Shown here: piece by piece, positions 1 to 7,457 of the stretch
Layout of the letters: each line of letters opens with the position of its first letter
How positions within the stretch are numbered: the stretch's first letter is position 1
Assembly: GCA_030054245.1 (NCBI GenBank)
Contig: JASGCH010000018.1
Coordinates: forward strand, 1-13,303
Origin: Gammaproteobacteria bacterium
GTDB lineage: Bacteria > Pseudomonadota > Gammaproteobacteria > Burkholderiales > Burkholderiaceae_C
Direction: 5' to 3'
DNA: 13,303 nt
Translations under genes and position numbers: made by a program
Notes under the pieces: model-generated
Told to the model about the DNA's origin: nothing
The model's input: only the letters and a program-made list of their open reading frames with translations
Databases searched by the model: none

Positions 1-47
1 CAATATATTCTTAGCGTGGCAAGACAATTTGGCGTGTTGCGTTATTT
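1..47 (+). repeat. 47-bp exact inverted duplicate of bases 742-788
   Basis: Reading bases 1-47 gives the exact reverse complement of 742-788, which lies inside the DUF4435 gene. Identity stops at base 48 (T against the expected A). The left limit is unknown because the window starts here. In the DUF4435 gene the segment encodes residues around YILSVARQFGVLRYL and fits the protein. At 1-47 it is fused to a transporter, so the copy at 1-47 is the misplaced one. Confidence 0.95.
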
Positions 48-271
48 TTATCAATTATGGCTACGCTCAAGTCATTTGGTTCACCATGGTTAAAAATTTA
101 CCACCCACTACGAGTGCCATGAGTATCATGATGGTGCCAGTAACAGGGGTATTAAGTGCCACTTTTTTAATCCATGAAATCCCACATTGGCAAGACTGGG
201 CGTCCATCTTATTTGTTTGTTTGGCTATTGCCAGTAGCTTACTTTTGCCGGGTAATCCTAAAAGAACCTGA
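2..271 (+). CDS. EamA/DMT-family transporter, 3' end only (5' part missing or replaced)
   Basis: The frame is open from base 2 to the TGA at 269-271. It encodes the last part of a drug/metabolite-type transporter, an inner-membrane protein that normally has about ten helices. Two hydrophobic segments are visible: one around the IMMVPVTGVLSATFLI stretch and a final one around SILFVCLAIASSLLLP. The motif of a Trp-Phe followed by a Leu-Pro pair and then a P-V-x-G-V-L-S helix is typical of the C-terminal EamA repeat. Family-like sequence only begins near base 50. Bases 1-47 are an exact inverted copy of part of the DUF4435 gene (742-788), so the residues they encode here are not transporter sequence. 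A TTG at 29 could be read as a start but lies inside the duplicated piece. The gene converges with the DUF4435 gene, whose stop is 34 bases away. Substrate cannot be told. I am confident of the family for the C-terminus only. Confidence 0.6.
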   Translation, partial: NIFLAWQDNLACCVIFINYGYAQVIWFTMVKNLPPTTSAMSIMMVPVTGVLSATFLIHEIPHWQDWASILFVCLAIASSLLLPGNPKRT

Positions 272-298
272 CCAATGCACCACTTTTTAGCCAACAAA

Positions 299-319
299 GA
301 GACCTTTACACCTCGGCTT
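299..319 (+). repeat. Palindromic-repeat family copy; left direct repeat of the AriAB-like cassette
   Basis: The sequence is GAGACCTTTACACCTCGGCT plus T. It matches 2625-2646 in the same orientation apart from one A/G difference and one missing A. It lies between the convergent transporter and DUF4435 genes and supplies the DUF4435 stop codon (TAA, complement of 306-308) and its last codons. Confidence 0.65.
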
Positions 320-1163
320 TGCCGCCCTCTATCTTGAAAAATTGCACACCCCTAGGCGCCTTAGATTGAATAACAGAGACCATGGGGGATGCCTTTATAT
401 CTTCGAATCGCACCATCAAACGCAGATAGTTCTGCAAATGGTTCTCAGTAATATGGCTGTGTCCATATTCCGGGCGTAAGCGCTCTGCATTCAAAACCAA
501 CACGAGCAGTTGCATGACATCGTGCCCGCGTACCAATTCCCAATAGTCACTGTATTGCTTGATACATTCTTGAATAAAGGCTTGTAATGTGGGTAGATCA
601 ACCGTATTATTGCTGGGAATCTGTTCCAACATTTTTGTGTGAAGCAACTGGGTGTCTAACATGATAGTCGAATGGCACAACCACTGCTGGTTCTGCACTT
701 TTAGCTTATCAAAATCAACACTCCATCTCTCACGGCAACTTAAATAACGCAACACGCCAAATTGTCTTGCCACGCTAAGAATATATTGGTCAAGTCGAGA
801 TTCCTGATCTTTTTCAAAAGCCAATTTTTTTGTGCTGTCAGCCAATCTATCCATCAATGTTTCCATCGTGGTCTGATTATGGGCTTTTATTTGCAGAGAC
901 AACAAACTGGTTTCAAGGTCATTTTTATCGGTATAAACCAAGTTTAGAGGTGGCAATGGATTTTTTAACAAACGCTCAAAGTCGGCATCAACCAAACCCA
1001 AAACCCTATTCTCTAAGGGGTCATCCTTTAATAAGTCGAGTAAAGCCAACAACAAGCTTTTTCCACCACATTCTACAGGTTTAATTGCCTGAGGATTTAA
1101 GTATTTCTCCCAAAAACGCAAGTCAAACCACCCCTCAAGTAATAAGGAAATAATGCGTTGCAT
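306..1163 (-). CDS. DUF4435 (TOPRIM-like) protein, AriB-like effector of a PARIS-type defence pair
   Basis: A 285-residue protein with the features of the DUF4435 family. These are an early acidic residue in LLLEG (E10), a D-x-D motif in LVDADF (D59, D61), and a TDKNDLE segment (79-84) like the T-D-x-x-D-L-E of this family. E10 plus D59/D61 is the expected metal-binding TOPRIM arrangement. In PARIS, AriB is held by the ATPase AriA, released when a phage anti-restriction protein is sensed, and then cuts a tRNA. The partner here is the ATPase gene 65 bases upstream on the same strand, in the usual order (ATPase first). The ATG at 1163 is the only good start: an in-frame TAA lies about ten codons upstream, and AAGG lies about 6 bases before the ATG. 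The last codons and stop lie in a copy of the local repeat. The protein could belong to another ATPase/DUF4435 pair rather than PARIS proper. Family call fairly sure; defence role inferred. Confidence 0.72.
   Translation of the reverse strand: MQRIISLLLEGWFDLRFWEKYLNPQAIKPVECGGKSLLLALLDLLKDDPLENRVLGLVDADFERLLKNPLPPLNLVYTDKNDLETSLLSLQIKAHNQTTMETLMDRLADSTKKLAFEKDQESRLDQYILSVARQFGVLRYLSCRERWSVDFDKLKVQNQQWLCHSTIMLDTQLLHTKMLEQIPSNNTVDLPTLQAFIQECIKQYSDYWELVRGHDVMQLLVLVLNAERLRPEYGHSHITENHLQNYLRLMVRFEDIKASPMVSVIQSKAPRGVQFFKIEGGKAEV
742..788 (-). repeat. Source copy of the 47-bp inverted duplicate found at 1-47
   Basis: This segment reads continuously in frame within the DUF4435 gene and is the likely original. 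Its reverse complement forms the first 47 bases of the window. Confidence 0.93.
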
Positions 1164-1228
1164 CCTGTGCCTTGAGAAGCAATTCAGATTTTATGATGTT
1201 GAGCTTTTTAGGGATGGCATCAGGCATA

Positions 1229-2593
1229 TTACTGTGTCACTTGGGTGGACAAAGGTACCGTCAATTCATTGTGACCGTTGATGATATAAGGAGAGTGAGT
1301 GGCTAGCAGGACATCAAAAGGAACCAAATTAAGCACTTCTTTTAAGTCAGTGAGAAATCGCTCTTGCCATTCCACATGCAAGGACAATTCAGGCTCATCA
1401 ATTAACACCAGCGTATTGGGTTGCGTACGAAATAACAACTCATAAGCCAATACGAGTTGATGCTGTTCACCTGAAGATAAAGTACTAACGGGCAGAGCAC
1501 TGTGATCATCTAAGGTAGAACAAACCACTAAATCGTGTGATTCTTGGTCAATTTTCAGTTTTTTATTGCTGAATTTTGCGCTGATGAGTTTAAGCATCAA
1601 TCGAATACGATCCGCTAGTTGAGACACAATTTTCAATTTTGTATTGGTATCCTGCACATATAAGGTCATCGCGGCAAGATAAATTTGATCACCCTGATCC
1701 TGCCCCGGCTTATCAGCAACCGGTAGCTGACCTGCCTCACCCAATATGCCTAACTGTTGAAACTCATCTTGCTGTTTACGCATCTCACCCAATGAACTCT
1801 GGACTTCTTGCCTGTCCATGTAATTTTGTGTCTCGGTTTGTAGTAAGCGTTGGGGGTAGGTTTGATCCAATGCTTGTGCCTGTCTTCCATAATTAGCTAG
1901 CATTTGCTCAATGCGCTTTTTTAAGTCGGCAGAATATTCCAGTACGGTTTCACGGATGGCTGGCTCCTCTCCTCGTCTATAATAAAGATGGCCATCGCGA
2001 ACAACATTAGCCACTTGAATCAACCGTTGTGCCTGAATAAACAACGGCTGTAGAATGGGTCTAGCTCGTAAAAACTTCTGCCACTCGGACAATAGCTGGT
2101 GTGTCTCACCAACTTCACCGATTTTTCCCCAGCGACGCACCACTTCCACAGCATCCATGGTTTCAGATGTTTCGGGATAGACCCACCGATTAGATGCAAT
2201 TCTTTCAATTGGTAGCATGCGCTCCAATCGTTTAGCCAAATTAAGGATATATTCAAACTCCAGTTTACAAGATTTTAGTTCTTTTCCATTAGCATCCTCA
2301 TATTGAAAAGAAATTTCCTTGTCTTTGCTAGGAATCACTTTAATCTTTTCATTATTAGCAAATTCAATGCAAAATTCTTCGTAGGGATAACACAACAAAT
2401 CAACTGCTGACAAGATATTGCCTTCCAGTGTGGCATAGGTTAATTTGAATAATACAGTTTTGCCTACTCCATTGCGACCATACACAATCGTGACATGATC
2501 TGGTTTTAATACAATTTCATGGTCGTACATACCAAATAGTTTTTTGGCGTGTATGCTTTTAACGCGAAAGCCACCATTTTCAGATAGGTTCAT
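1229..2593 (-). CDS. ABC/SMC-like AAA ATPase, AriA-like sensor of a PARIS-type defence pair
   Basis: A 454-residue ATPase with a complete ABC-type nucleotide-binding set. Walker A is GRNGVGKT (39-46), preceded by the F-G-x-Y-D strand typical of RecF/AAA_15-like ATPases. The signature is LSSGEQ (372-377), Walker B is LVLIDEPELSL with D399 and E400, and the H-loop is ATHSP (H433). The middle part (about 100-340) is charged and helical and likely forms the coiled-coil or insertion region. No membrane segment is seen. A DUF4435 gene follows directly on the same strand, 65 bases on, which is the AriA-AriB layout of PARIS. There AriA assembles into a cage that holds the effector. The ATG at 2593 has AAGGA seven bases upstream. 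The upstream 218 bases carry repeats, so the promoter must lie in or beyond them. It could be a different DUF4435-linked ATPase. ATPase class certain; system name likely but not proven. Confidence 0.75.
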   Translation of the reverse strand: MNLSENGGFRVKSIHAKKLFGMYDHEIVLKPDHVTIVYGRNGVGKTVLFKLTYATLEGNILSAVDLLCYPYEEFCIEFANNEKIKVIPSKDKEISFQYEDANGKELKSCKLEFEYILNLAKRLERMLPIERIASNRWVYPETSETMDAVEVVRRWGKIGEVGETHQLLSEWQKFLRARPILQPLFIQAQRLIQVANVVRDGHLYYRRGEEPAIRETVLEYSADLKKRIEQMLANYGRQAQALDQTYPQRLLQTETQNYMDRQEVQSSLGEMRKQQDEFQQLGILGEAGQLPVADKPGQDQGDQIYLAAMTLYVQDTNTKLKIVSQLADRIRLMLKLISAKFSNKKLKIDQESHDLVVCSTLDDHSALPVSTLSSGEQHQLVLAYELLFRTQPNTLVLIDEPELSLHVEWQERFLTDLKEVLNLVPFDVLLATHSPYIINGHNELTVPLSTQVTQ

Positions 2594-2624
2594 TTAACCA
2601 TCCTTGTGTAAATATTGATAAGAC

Positions 2625-2646
2625 GAGACCTTTGCACCATCGGCTT
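2625..2646 (+). repeat. Palindromic-repeat family copy; right direct repeat of the AriAB-like cassette
   Basis: Contains GAGACCTTTGCACCATCGGC followed by TT. It is in the same orientation as, and nearly identical to, 299-319. It starts 31 bases upstream of the ATPase start codon. It also matches the arms of the element at 12757-12890. Confidence 0.65.
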
Positions 2647-2788
2647 ATTGGCATAAGTGAAAATGCTGACTTCAGTTACCAATGCCACCAGCAAGAACCT
2701 GCCAGCGGGTTTTAAGAACATATAGGGTCAGCCAGCGCGTCATAAAAAATTCCCTAAGTCGGTGAATAGGAAAAATGGTAACCTACTT

Positions 2789-2812
2789 AAGACCTTTGGG
2801 TGTCAAGGTCTT
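2789..2812. repeat. Hairpin repeat at the pdxH 3' end
   Basis: AAGACCTT and AAGGTCTT form perfect 8-bp arms around an 8-base loop. The right arm touches the pdxH TAA (complement of 2812-2814). No run of T follows on the minus strand, so it is not a textbook terminator, although it may act as one or stabilise the mRNA end. Confidence 0.6.
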
Positions 2813-3447
2813 TACGGAGCCAACCTAGATAAACGCCAATCCCCCGCATCCTGTAATTCGTAGATCAGCCTGTCGTGTAACCTATGCACCCCTCCTTGCC
2901 AAAATTCCCAATAATGGGGAACTAACTGGTAGCCTCCCCAATAATCTGGACACTGCAAAGAGTTGCTTAGTCTAGCGATTTTTTCCACCAATTCAGCTTT
3001 GGTAGTCAATACTTGACTCTGTGGACTCACCCAAGCACTCTGTTGTGACTCCAAAGGTCGAGTGCTAAAATAGCGTTCATTTTCCTGCTGGCTTAGTTTT
3101 TCCGTCCTGCCTTCTATACGCACGACACGATGCAAACTGGACCAATAAAATTGCAAAGAAGCCAAAGGGTTTTCCGCCAATTCTCGCCCTTTTTTGCTCT
3201 GGTAGTTGGTAAACCACACCAGTCCTTGCTGGTCGTATTTCTTTAATAAAACCACGCGTGAACTGGGTTGTCCGCGAGCCGAAACCGTTGATAAAGTCAT
3301 GGCGTTGGCTTCCAAAGGATAAGTCGCCAAAGCTTTGGTCAGCCAGCTAGCAAACAAGTCATAAGGGCTAGGTGGTACCTGACCTTCCTCTAAACTTTCG
3401 CTCACATATTCTTGACGGAGCTGTAGCAAATCATGGGTAAAATCCAT
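2812..3447 (-). CDS. pdxH: Pyridoxamine 5'-phosphate oxidase
   Basis: Cytosolic FMN enzyme that oxidises pyridoxine or pyridoxamine 5'-phosphate to pyridoxal 5'-phosphate, the last step of PLP synthesis and salvage. At 211 residues it is the usual length (E. coli 218). Typical segments appear in order: an N-terminal helix with P-x-P-Y-D-L-F, a SRVVLLKKYD strand, the FTNYQSKKG phosphate-binding region, QSAWVSPQSQ, the W-G-G-Y..EFWQG motif, and RLHDRL near the end (R189 and H191 match the PLP-contacting R197 and H199 of E. coli). The C-terminus ends in RLAP as expected. A strong GGAGGAGG lies unusually close to the ATG, ending one base before it; the next ATG (12 bases on) is out of frame. It lies 11 bases downstream of lysC and is probably co-transcribed with it. 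The stop codon abuts the local hairpin repeat. Confidence 0.96.
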   Translation of the reverse strand: MDFTHDLLQLRQEYVSESLEEGQVPPSPYDLFASWLTKALATYPLEANAMTLSTVSARGQPSSRVVLLKKYDQQGLVWFTNYQSKKGRELAENPLASLQFYWSSLHRVVRIEGRTEKLSQQENERYFSTRPLESQQSAWVSPQSQVLTTKAELVEKIARLSNSLQCPDYWGGYQLVPHYWEFWQGGVHRLHDRLIYELQDAGDWRLSRLAP

Positions 3448-3458
3448 ACCTCCTCCAG

Positions 3459-4736
3459 TTATATGGGTGTCGCACCGAGATGTAAGCCAAAAGCTTGGTG
3501 CAACACTCTGACCGCTAATTCCATATACTTTTCTTCAATGACCACCGAAGTTTTTATTTCACTGGTGCTAATCATGAGTATATTGATATTTTCTCGACTC
3601 AGTGTTTCAAACATCGTGCTGGCTACCCCAGCATGACTGCGCATCCCAATACCCACAATCGAGACCTTGCAGATGGTGTCATCCCCTTGAATCTCACACT
3701 GCCCTAACTTTGGAGCAATCTCTTGTATAACCTTTATCGCTTGTGTATAATCACCGCGGGCAACCGTAAAGCTAAAATCCGTTTTAGCACCTTTACCCAC
3801 ATTTTGTACGATCATATCCACATCGATGGAGGCGGCGGCTATGGCTTGTAAGATAGTGAAGGCTACGCCAGGTTTATCTGGGACATGAAAAACCGATATT
3901 TTGGCCTCGTTGCGACTACAAGCAACGCTGGAGACTACAGCTTGTTCCATCATTTTATCTTTTTCAAAAGTAATAAGAGTACCCGACTGTGCTTCCTTGG
4001 AAAGGTCTAGATCCGCCGGTGTAAAACTAGACAACACCCGCACAGGCATATTGTATTTCATGGCAAACTCAACCGAACGCAGGTGTAAAACTTTACTGCC
4101 TAAGGAAGCCATCTCGAGCATTTCTTCAAAACTCAAATACGATTTTAAAGTAGCTTTTGGTTCTAGTCTAGGATCCGTCGAGTAAACTCCATCTACATCG
4201 GTATAAATTAAACATTCACTCGCCTTAATTGCCACCGCAATCGCCACTGCAGAAGTATCTGACCCTCCTCTGCCCAAGGTGGTAATATGCCCATTTTTGT
4301 CCACACCTTGAAAGCCTGTGATAATAACCACTTGGTTAAGAGCTAAGTGTTCGTCTATGCGATCGCGTTCAATATCCACAATGCGTGCCTTGGTAAATAA
4401 AGAATCGGTGCGAATGGGAACTTGCCAACCTGCGTAGCTGACCGCAGGCACCCCCTCTTTTAGCAATGCCACTGCCAACAAAGCAGAGGACACCTGTTCT
4501 CCAGTAGAAGCCAACATATCCAATGCCCGTTTATAACTGGCGTCATGGACCTCCGGATGTTGGAATTGTTTGGCTAAGTTGAGCAACTTATCCGTTTCTC
4601 CGCTCATAGCTGAAGGCACCACCACCAAGCGATAACCCTGTCTATACCATTTAGCGACTCTCTTAGCAACCGATTGAATTCTTTCAACAGATCCCATCGA
4701 AGTCCCACCATATTTATGAACAACCAATTTGCCCAT
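3459..4736 (-). CDS. lysC: Aspartate kinase
   Basis: Phosphorylates L-aspartate to aspartyl-4-phosphate, the first step towards lysine, threonine, methionine and diaminopimelate. It has 425 residues, normal for a monofunctional enzyme with a catalytic domain and two ACT domains. The catalytic part shows HKYGGTSMGS at the N-terminus (K8), PSAMSGET (41-48), GRGGSDTSA (155-163) and TDVDGVYSTDP (179-189). ACT domains lie at about 268-340 and 355-420. Feedback control by lysine and/or threonine is expected for this architecture but cannot be read from the sequence. The ATG at 4736 is set by the conserved N-terminus; no clear ribosome binding site is visible before it. In Betaproteobacteria lysC commonly follows tilS directly. 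Here a VOC gene flanked by inverted repeats lies between them. Confidence 0.96.
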   Translation of the reverse strand: MGKLVVHKYGGTSMGSVERIQSVAKRVAKWYRQGYRLVVVPSAMSGETDKLLNLAKQFQHPEVHDASYKRALDMLASTGEQVSSALLAVALLKEGVPAVSYAGWQVPIRTDSLFTKARIVDIERDRIDEHLALNQVVIITGFQGVDKNGHITTLGRGGSDTSAVAIAVAIKASECLIYTDVDGVYSTDPRLEPKATLKSYLSFEEMLEMASLGSKVLHLRSVEFAMKYNMPVRVLSSFTPADLDLSKEAQSGTLITFEKDKMMEQAVVSSVACSRNEAKISVFHVPDKPGVAFTILQAIAAASIDVDMIVQNVGKGAKTDFSFTVARGDYTQAIKVIQEIAPKLGQCEIQGDDTICKVSIVGIGMRSHAGVASTMFETLSRENINILMISTSEIKTSVVIEEKYMELAVRVLHQAFGLHLGATPI

Positions 4737-4761
4737 GACTCAAAAAATTAAATACAAAAGG

Positions 4762-4783
4762 AAGACCTCCGCGCAAGCTCGGT
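4762..4783 (+). repeat. Palindromic-repeat family copy between lysC and the VOC gene
   Basis: Contains AGACCTCCGCGCAAGCTCGG (4763-4782). An inverted partner lies at 5354-5375 on the other side of the VOC gene; the two differ by one substitution region and two inserted bases. Confidence 0.55.
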
Positions 4784-4831
4784 ACATTTTAATAACCTGA
4801 CCAGTCGGTACTAGGGCAACGGTCATTTGAA

Positions 4832-5221
4832 CTAAAGCCCCATAGGAGAACACAGTTCAACCAAAGTGCCATCTGGGCATCTCACATAAGCCACTGTTTG
4901 CCCCCAAGGTTTAATGACCGGTGGGTGCAAGGGAACAGCGCCAGCGTTTAATGCCCTTTGGTAGGCCTCGGCAACTTCTGGCGTGACCAAGCCAATCTCC
5001 ATGCCCAAGGGTTTATCCCCACTCACCTTCACATAACCATTAGGCAAGTTGATGTGCCCCAATGTATGCGAGGCATACGCCAAAACCGTATCGCCGGTTT
5101 TTAATTCCCCGTAGTCCCCACTCTCGTGAATAAAATGTCTATTTAAACCAAAAGCGTGTTCAAAAAACTCTAGGCTTTTTAGCACATCTTCAGTATAGAT
5201 GATGGTGTATCCAAATTTCAT
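4832..5221 (-). CDS. VOC-superfamily (glyoxalase/bleomycin-resistance-like) small protein
   Basis: A 129-residue protein with the paired beta-alpha-beta-beta-beta layout of the vicinal oxygen chelate fold. The first module is MKFGYTIIYTEDVLKSLEFF, and the second is around 70-125, ending in CPDGTLVELCSP with a likely metal-ligand Glu (E122). At the first position where glyoxalase I carries a His there is Tyr5/Thr6, so it is unlikely to be a classical glyoxalase I. The fold does not tell the substrate; members include dioxygenases, isomerases and drug-binding proteins. There is no obvious ribosome binding site before the ATG at 5221. The gene sits alone between tilS and lysC with repeat copies in inverted orientation on both sides, which suggests later insertion into that operon. 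Family sure, function unknown. Confidence 0.85.
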   Translation of the reverse strand: MKFGYTIIYTEDVLKSLEFFEHAFGLNRHFIHESGDYGELKTGDTVLAYASHTLGHINLPNGYVKVSGDKPLGMEIGLVTPEVAEAYQRALNAGAVPLHPPVIKPWGQTVAYVRCPDGTLVELCSPMGL

Positions 5222-5353
5222 AATACATTCTAAAAATCACGGCACTTCTGTTTCAAGTCAACTACCATAAGACTAGGTTATGCGGTTCACTCCCTAGATA
5301 AATCTCCATTCCACTGGAAGCAAATGTTGGTCTGGTCATGTAGGGTAACTCGT

Positions 5354-5375
5354 CCGAGCTTGTAGGCAGAGGTCT
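5354..5375 (-). repeat. Palindromic-repeat family copy between the VOC gene and tilS
   Basis: On the minus strand it reads AGACCTCTGCCTACAAGCTC then GG. It is the inverted partner of 4762-4783. The remaining sequence between 5222 and 5390 shows no gene, tRNA or clear terminator. Confidence 0.55.
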
Positions 5376-5390
5376 ATGCAACCGGACACA

Positions 5391-6362
5391 CTACAGTTCG
5401 GCTGGATTGGGGCTATTATACCACCGTAAATAACCAGCAACATTTCTCACATACCCAGAGCCTATTTTTAAGTTTAGGCTCTTCTTGCCTCCAGTCCGAC
5501 AGGCTTCTAGTTGTTTGAGTAATTCAGTCAATTGCACGGTACTAGGTAGCGAATGATGATCTTGCAACCAAAAGCGTAACGCATTCGCCCGTCGATGCAA
5601 ACTCAAGTTCAATAATTTGGGGATATGTGGAGGGCGACCCACTTGGTCTAAATCATCGGCGGCAACTTCTTCCAAAATACTTTGGGCTTGAGCACAATGT
5701 TGTGCCGAACGCATAAATCCTTTGGCGTATTGTGGATGACATTTCACCAAGGACGGGAGCACCCATTGGCGATAACGGTTGCGCAAAAAACGCATATCCT
5801 GATTAGAAGTATCTTCAATCCAGTTAATGTGGTGACTGTTTAAGTATTCTTTTAACAGATCAGGAGAATGTGCTAACCAAGGGCGCACAAACTCTATACC
5901 CCCTCGAATCAATCTACTCGGCATAGCCGACAAACCACCCAGCCCAGCTCCCCGACCTAAAGCGATCAAAACCGTTTCGACCTGATCATGAAGATGGTGA
6001 GCCAACCACACCTCAGGTGCCGTAGTGATGCCCAGTTGATTCAACTGATCAATGCCTTGTCTAAAACCAGCATACCGTGCGTTTCGTGCGCTATTTTCCA
6101 AACTATCACCAACCCGGTGTTCAACCTGTACCCTTAAAGACAAACAAGGTACCGATAAGCGCCTGCAATGCTCTTCGACCCATTGTTGAAATTTAGGAGC
6201 ATCTGGTTGCAAATTATGATTAATGTGCAACACGCGTACTAAATGGGGCGACACCGAGGCACAAGCATACAACATCGCCACAGAATCGGCACCCCCACTA
6301 CAAGCAACCACAAAGGGTCTGTGTGGCCAAGGAACGCTAAATGAAGGAGGTGATTTTTTCAA
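5391..6362 (-). CDS. tilS: tRNA(Ile)-lysidine synthase
   Basis: Uses ATP and lysine to convert C34 of the CAU-anticodon tRNA-Ile to lysidine, so that it reads AUA and is charged with isoleucine. The N-type ATP pyrophosphatase loop is CSGGADS (SGGADS at 22-27). It is followed by HINHNL, the AHHLHDQVET segment, GRGAGLGGLSAMP, and RNRYRQWVLPSL, all typical of the TilS catalytic domain. At 323 residues it is shorter than E. coli TilS (about 430). The catalytic domain and a central helical part are present, while the last C-terminal domain appears absent, as in short TilS forms. The only usable start is the TTG at 6362: no in-frame ATG or GTG precedes it before a stop, and no ribosome binding site is clear. 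It follows accA by 72 bases and is probably translated from the same transcript. Essential in most bacteria. Confidence 0.94.
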   Translation of the reverse strand: MKKSPPSFSVPWPHRPFVVACSGGADSVAMLYACASVSPHLVRVLHINHNLQPDAPKFQQWVEEHCRRLSVPCLSLRVQVEHRVGDSLENSARNARYAGFRQGIDQLNQLGITTAPEVWLAHHLHDQVETVLIALGRGAGLGGLSAMPSRLIRGGIEFVRPWLAHSPDLLKEYLNSHHINWIEDTSNQDMRFLRNRYRQWVLPSLVKCHPQYAKGFMRSAQHCAQAQSILEEVAADDLDQVGRPPHIPKLLNLSLHRRANALRFWLQDHHSLPSTVQLTELLKQLEACRTGGKKSLNLKIGSGYVRNVAGYLRWYNSPNPAEL

Positions 6363-6434
6363 AGTGGCGATGACTGAAGGGTAAAATCTTTGCCACCGAA
6401 TCTGGTGACCTCGAAATGCAACTCACCGGTGCAC

Positions 6435-7430
6435 TCATTTTCTGCTAGCATCCACAAAATGTTCAAACTGATCACCCAGCCTATAACTGCCATAGTTCTG
6501 CAATCTTTGGTAACGATGCTCAACCAGTGCTTGCCCATCCAACTCACTAACTAAGCGTAAAGCCTCAGATAAGTGTTTTTTAACCGAGTTAAACATTTCT
6601 TCTGGATTCCGGTGGGCTCCCCCAATGGGCTCAAGAATAACTTTATCAATCAAACCCAATTTTTTTAATCGAGCCGAAGTGATGGCCAGTTCCTGTGCGG
6701 CTGATTCGGCTTTGCTGGCAGTTTTCCACAAGATAGAAGCACAACCTTCTGGACTGATCACTGAATATACTGCGTATTGCAACATCATCACATAATCGCC
6801 CACTCCAATAGCTAGCGCGCCCCCAGACCCACCTTCACCAATAATGGTTACCACAATGGGAACTTCCAATTGCGCCATAGCAAAGATATTCCGTCCTATG
6901 GCTTCACTTTGCCCTCTTTCTTCAGCGTCTATCCCAGGGTAGGCACCGGGAGTATCGACAAAGGTAAAAATAGGTAACTTAAATTTTTGTGCCAATTCCA
7001 TCACCCGTAAGGCTTTACGGTATCCTTCGGGCTTGCTCATGCCAAAATTTCTCAAAGTTCGACTCTCGATGTCTCGCCCTTTTTGTTGGCCAATCACCAC
7101 ACAAGGATACCCAATGAACCTAGCCAATCCCGCGACCAAACTCGGATCATCAGCAAACTGGCGATCCCCATGTAGCTCCCTAAAATTGGTAAATATATTT
7201 TTAATATAATCCATAGCATAAGGCCTATCTGGATGCCTCGCTATTTTGGTAATTTGCCAAGGCGTAACTTTTGCATAAATATCTTTAATAAGTTTTTGAG
7301 TCTTTTTCATCAAAGACTCAATTTCGTTAGAAATATCCGTAGCCGAACCATCCTGTACATGGCGTAAATCTGCAATTCTTTGTTCTAATTCCGAAATAGG
7401 CGCTTCAAAGTCTAGGTAGTTTTTTTTCAT
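6435..7430 (-). CDS. accA: Acetyl-CoA carboxylase carboxyltransferase subunit alpha
   Basis: Alpha subunit of the carboxyltransferase half of acetyl-CoA carboxylase. With AccD it moves the carboxyl group from carboxybiotin to acetyl-CoA, giving malonyl-CoA for fatty-acid synthesis. At 331 residues it is slightly longer than E. coli AccA (319). The N-terminal helix FEAPISELEQRI is typical. It is followed by HPDRPY, FRELHGDR, the GRDIESRTLRNFGM loop, DTPGAYPG, GEGGSGGALAIG (198-209; the oxyanion glycines) and the SPEGCASILW segment. The ATG is followed by a run of A residues. A clear ribosome binding site is not seen. It lies 27 bases after the glycosylase gene and upstream of tilS, the usual betaproteobacterial order. 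Confidence 0.97.
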   Translation of the reverse strand: MKKNYLDFEAPISELEQRIADLRHVQDGSATDISNEIESLMKKTQKLIKDIYAKVTPWQITKIARHPDRPYAMDYIKNIFTNFRELHGDRQFADDPSLVAGLARFIGYPCVVIGQQKGRDIESRTLRNFGMSKPEGYRKALRVMELAQKFKLPIFTFVDTPGAYPGIDAEERGQSEAIGRNIFAMAQLEVPIVVTIIGEGGSGGALAIGVGDYVMMLQYAVYSVISPEGCASILWKTASKAESAAQELAITSARLKKLGLIDKVILEPIGGAHRNPEEMFNSVKKHLSEALRLVSELDGQALVEHRYQRLQNYGSYRLGDQFEHFVDASRK

Positions 7431-7457
7431 ACTATTTATAAGGAAATATTGAATGGC

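Noticed and set aside
2672..2743. Small 23-residue open frame upstream of the ATPase gene, possible leader peptide
   Set aside because: Its ribosome binding site is weak and there is no sign of attenuation structure or conservation that I can assess.
5222..5390. tRNA-like GGTTCACTCCC stretch between the VOC gene and tilS
   Set aside because: No acceptor stem, anticodon arm or proper T-loop can be formed around it.
6344..6354. Perfect Shine-Dalgarno-like AAGGAGGTGAT on the + strand at the tilS 5' end
   Set aside because: Frames after it on the + strand close within a few codons. It is antisense to tilS codons and is best explained by chance.
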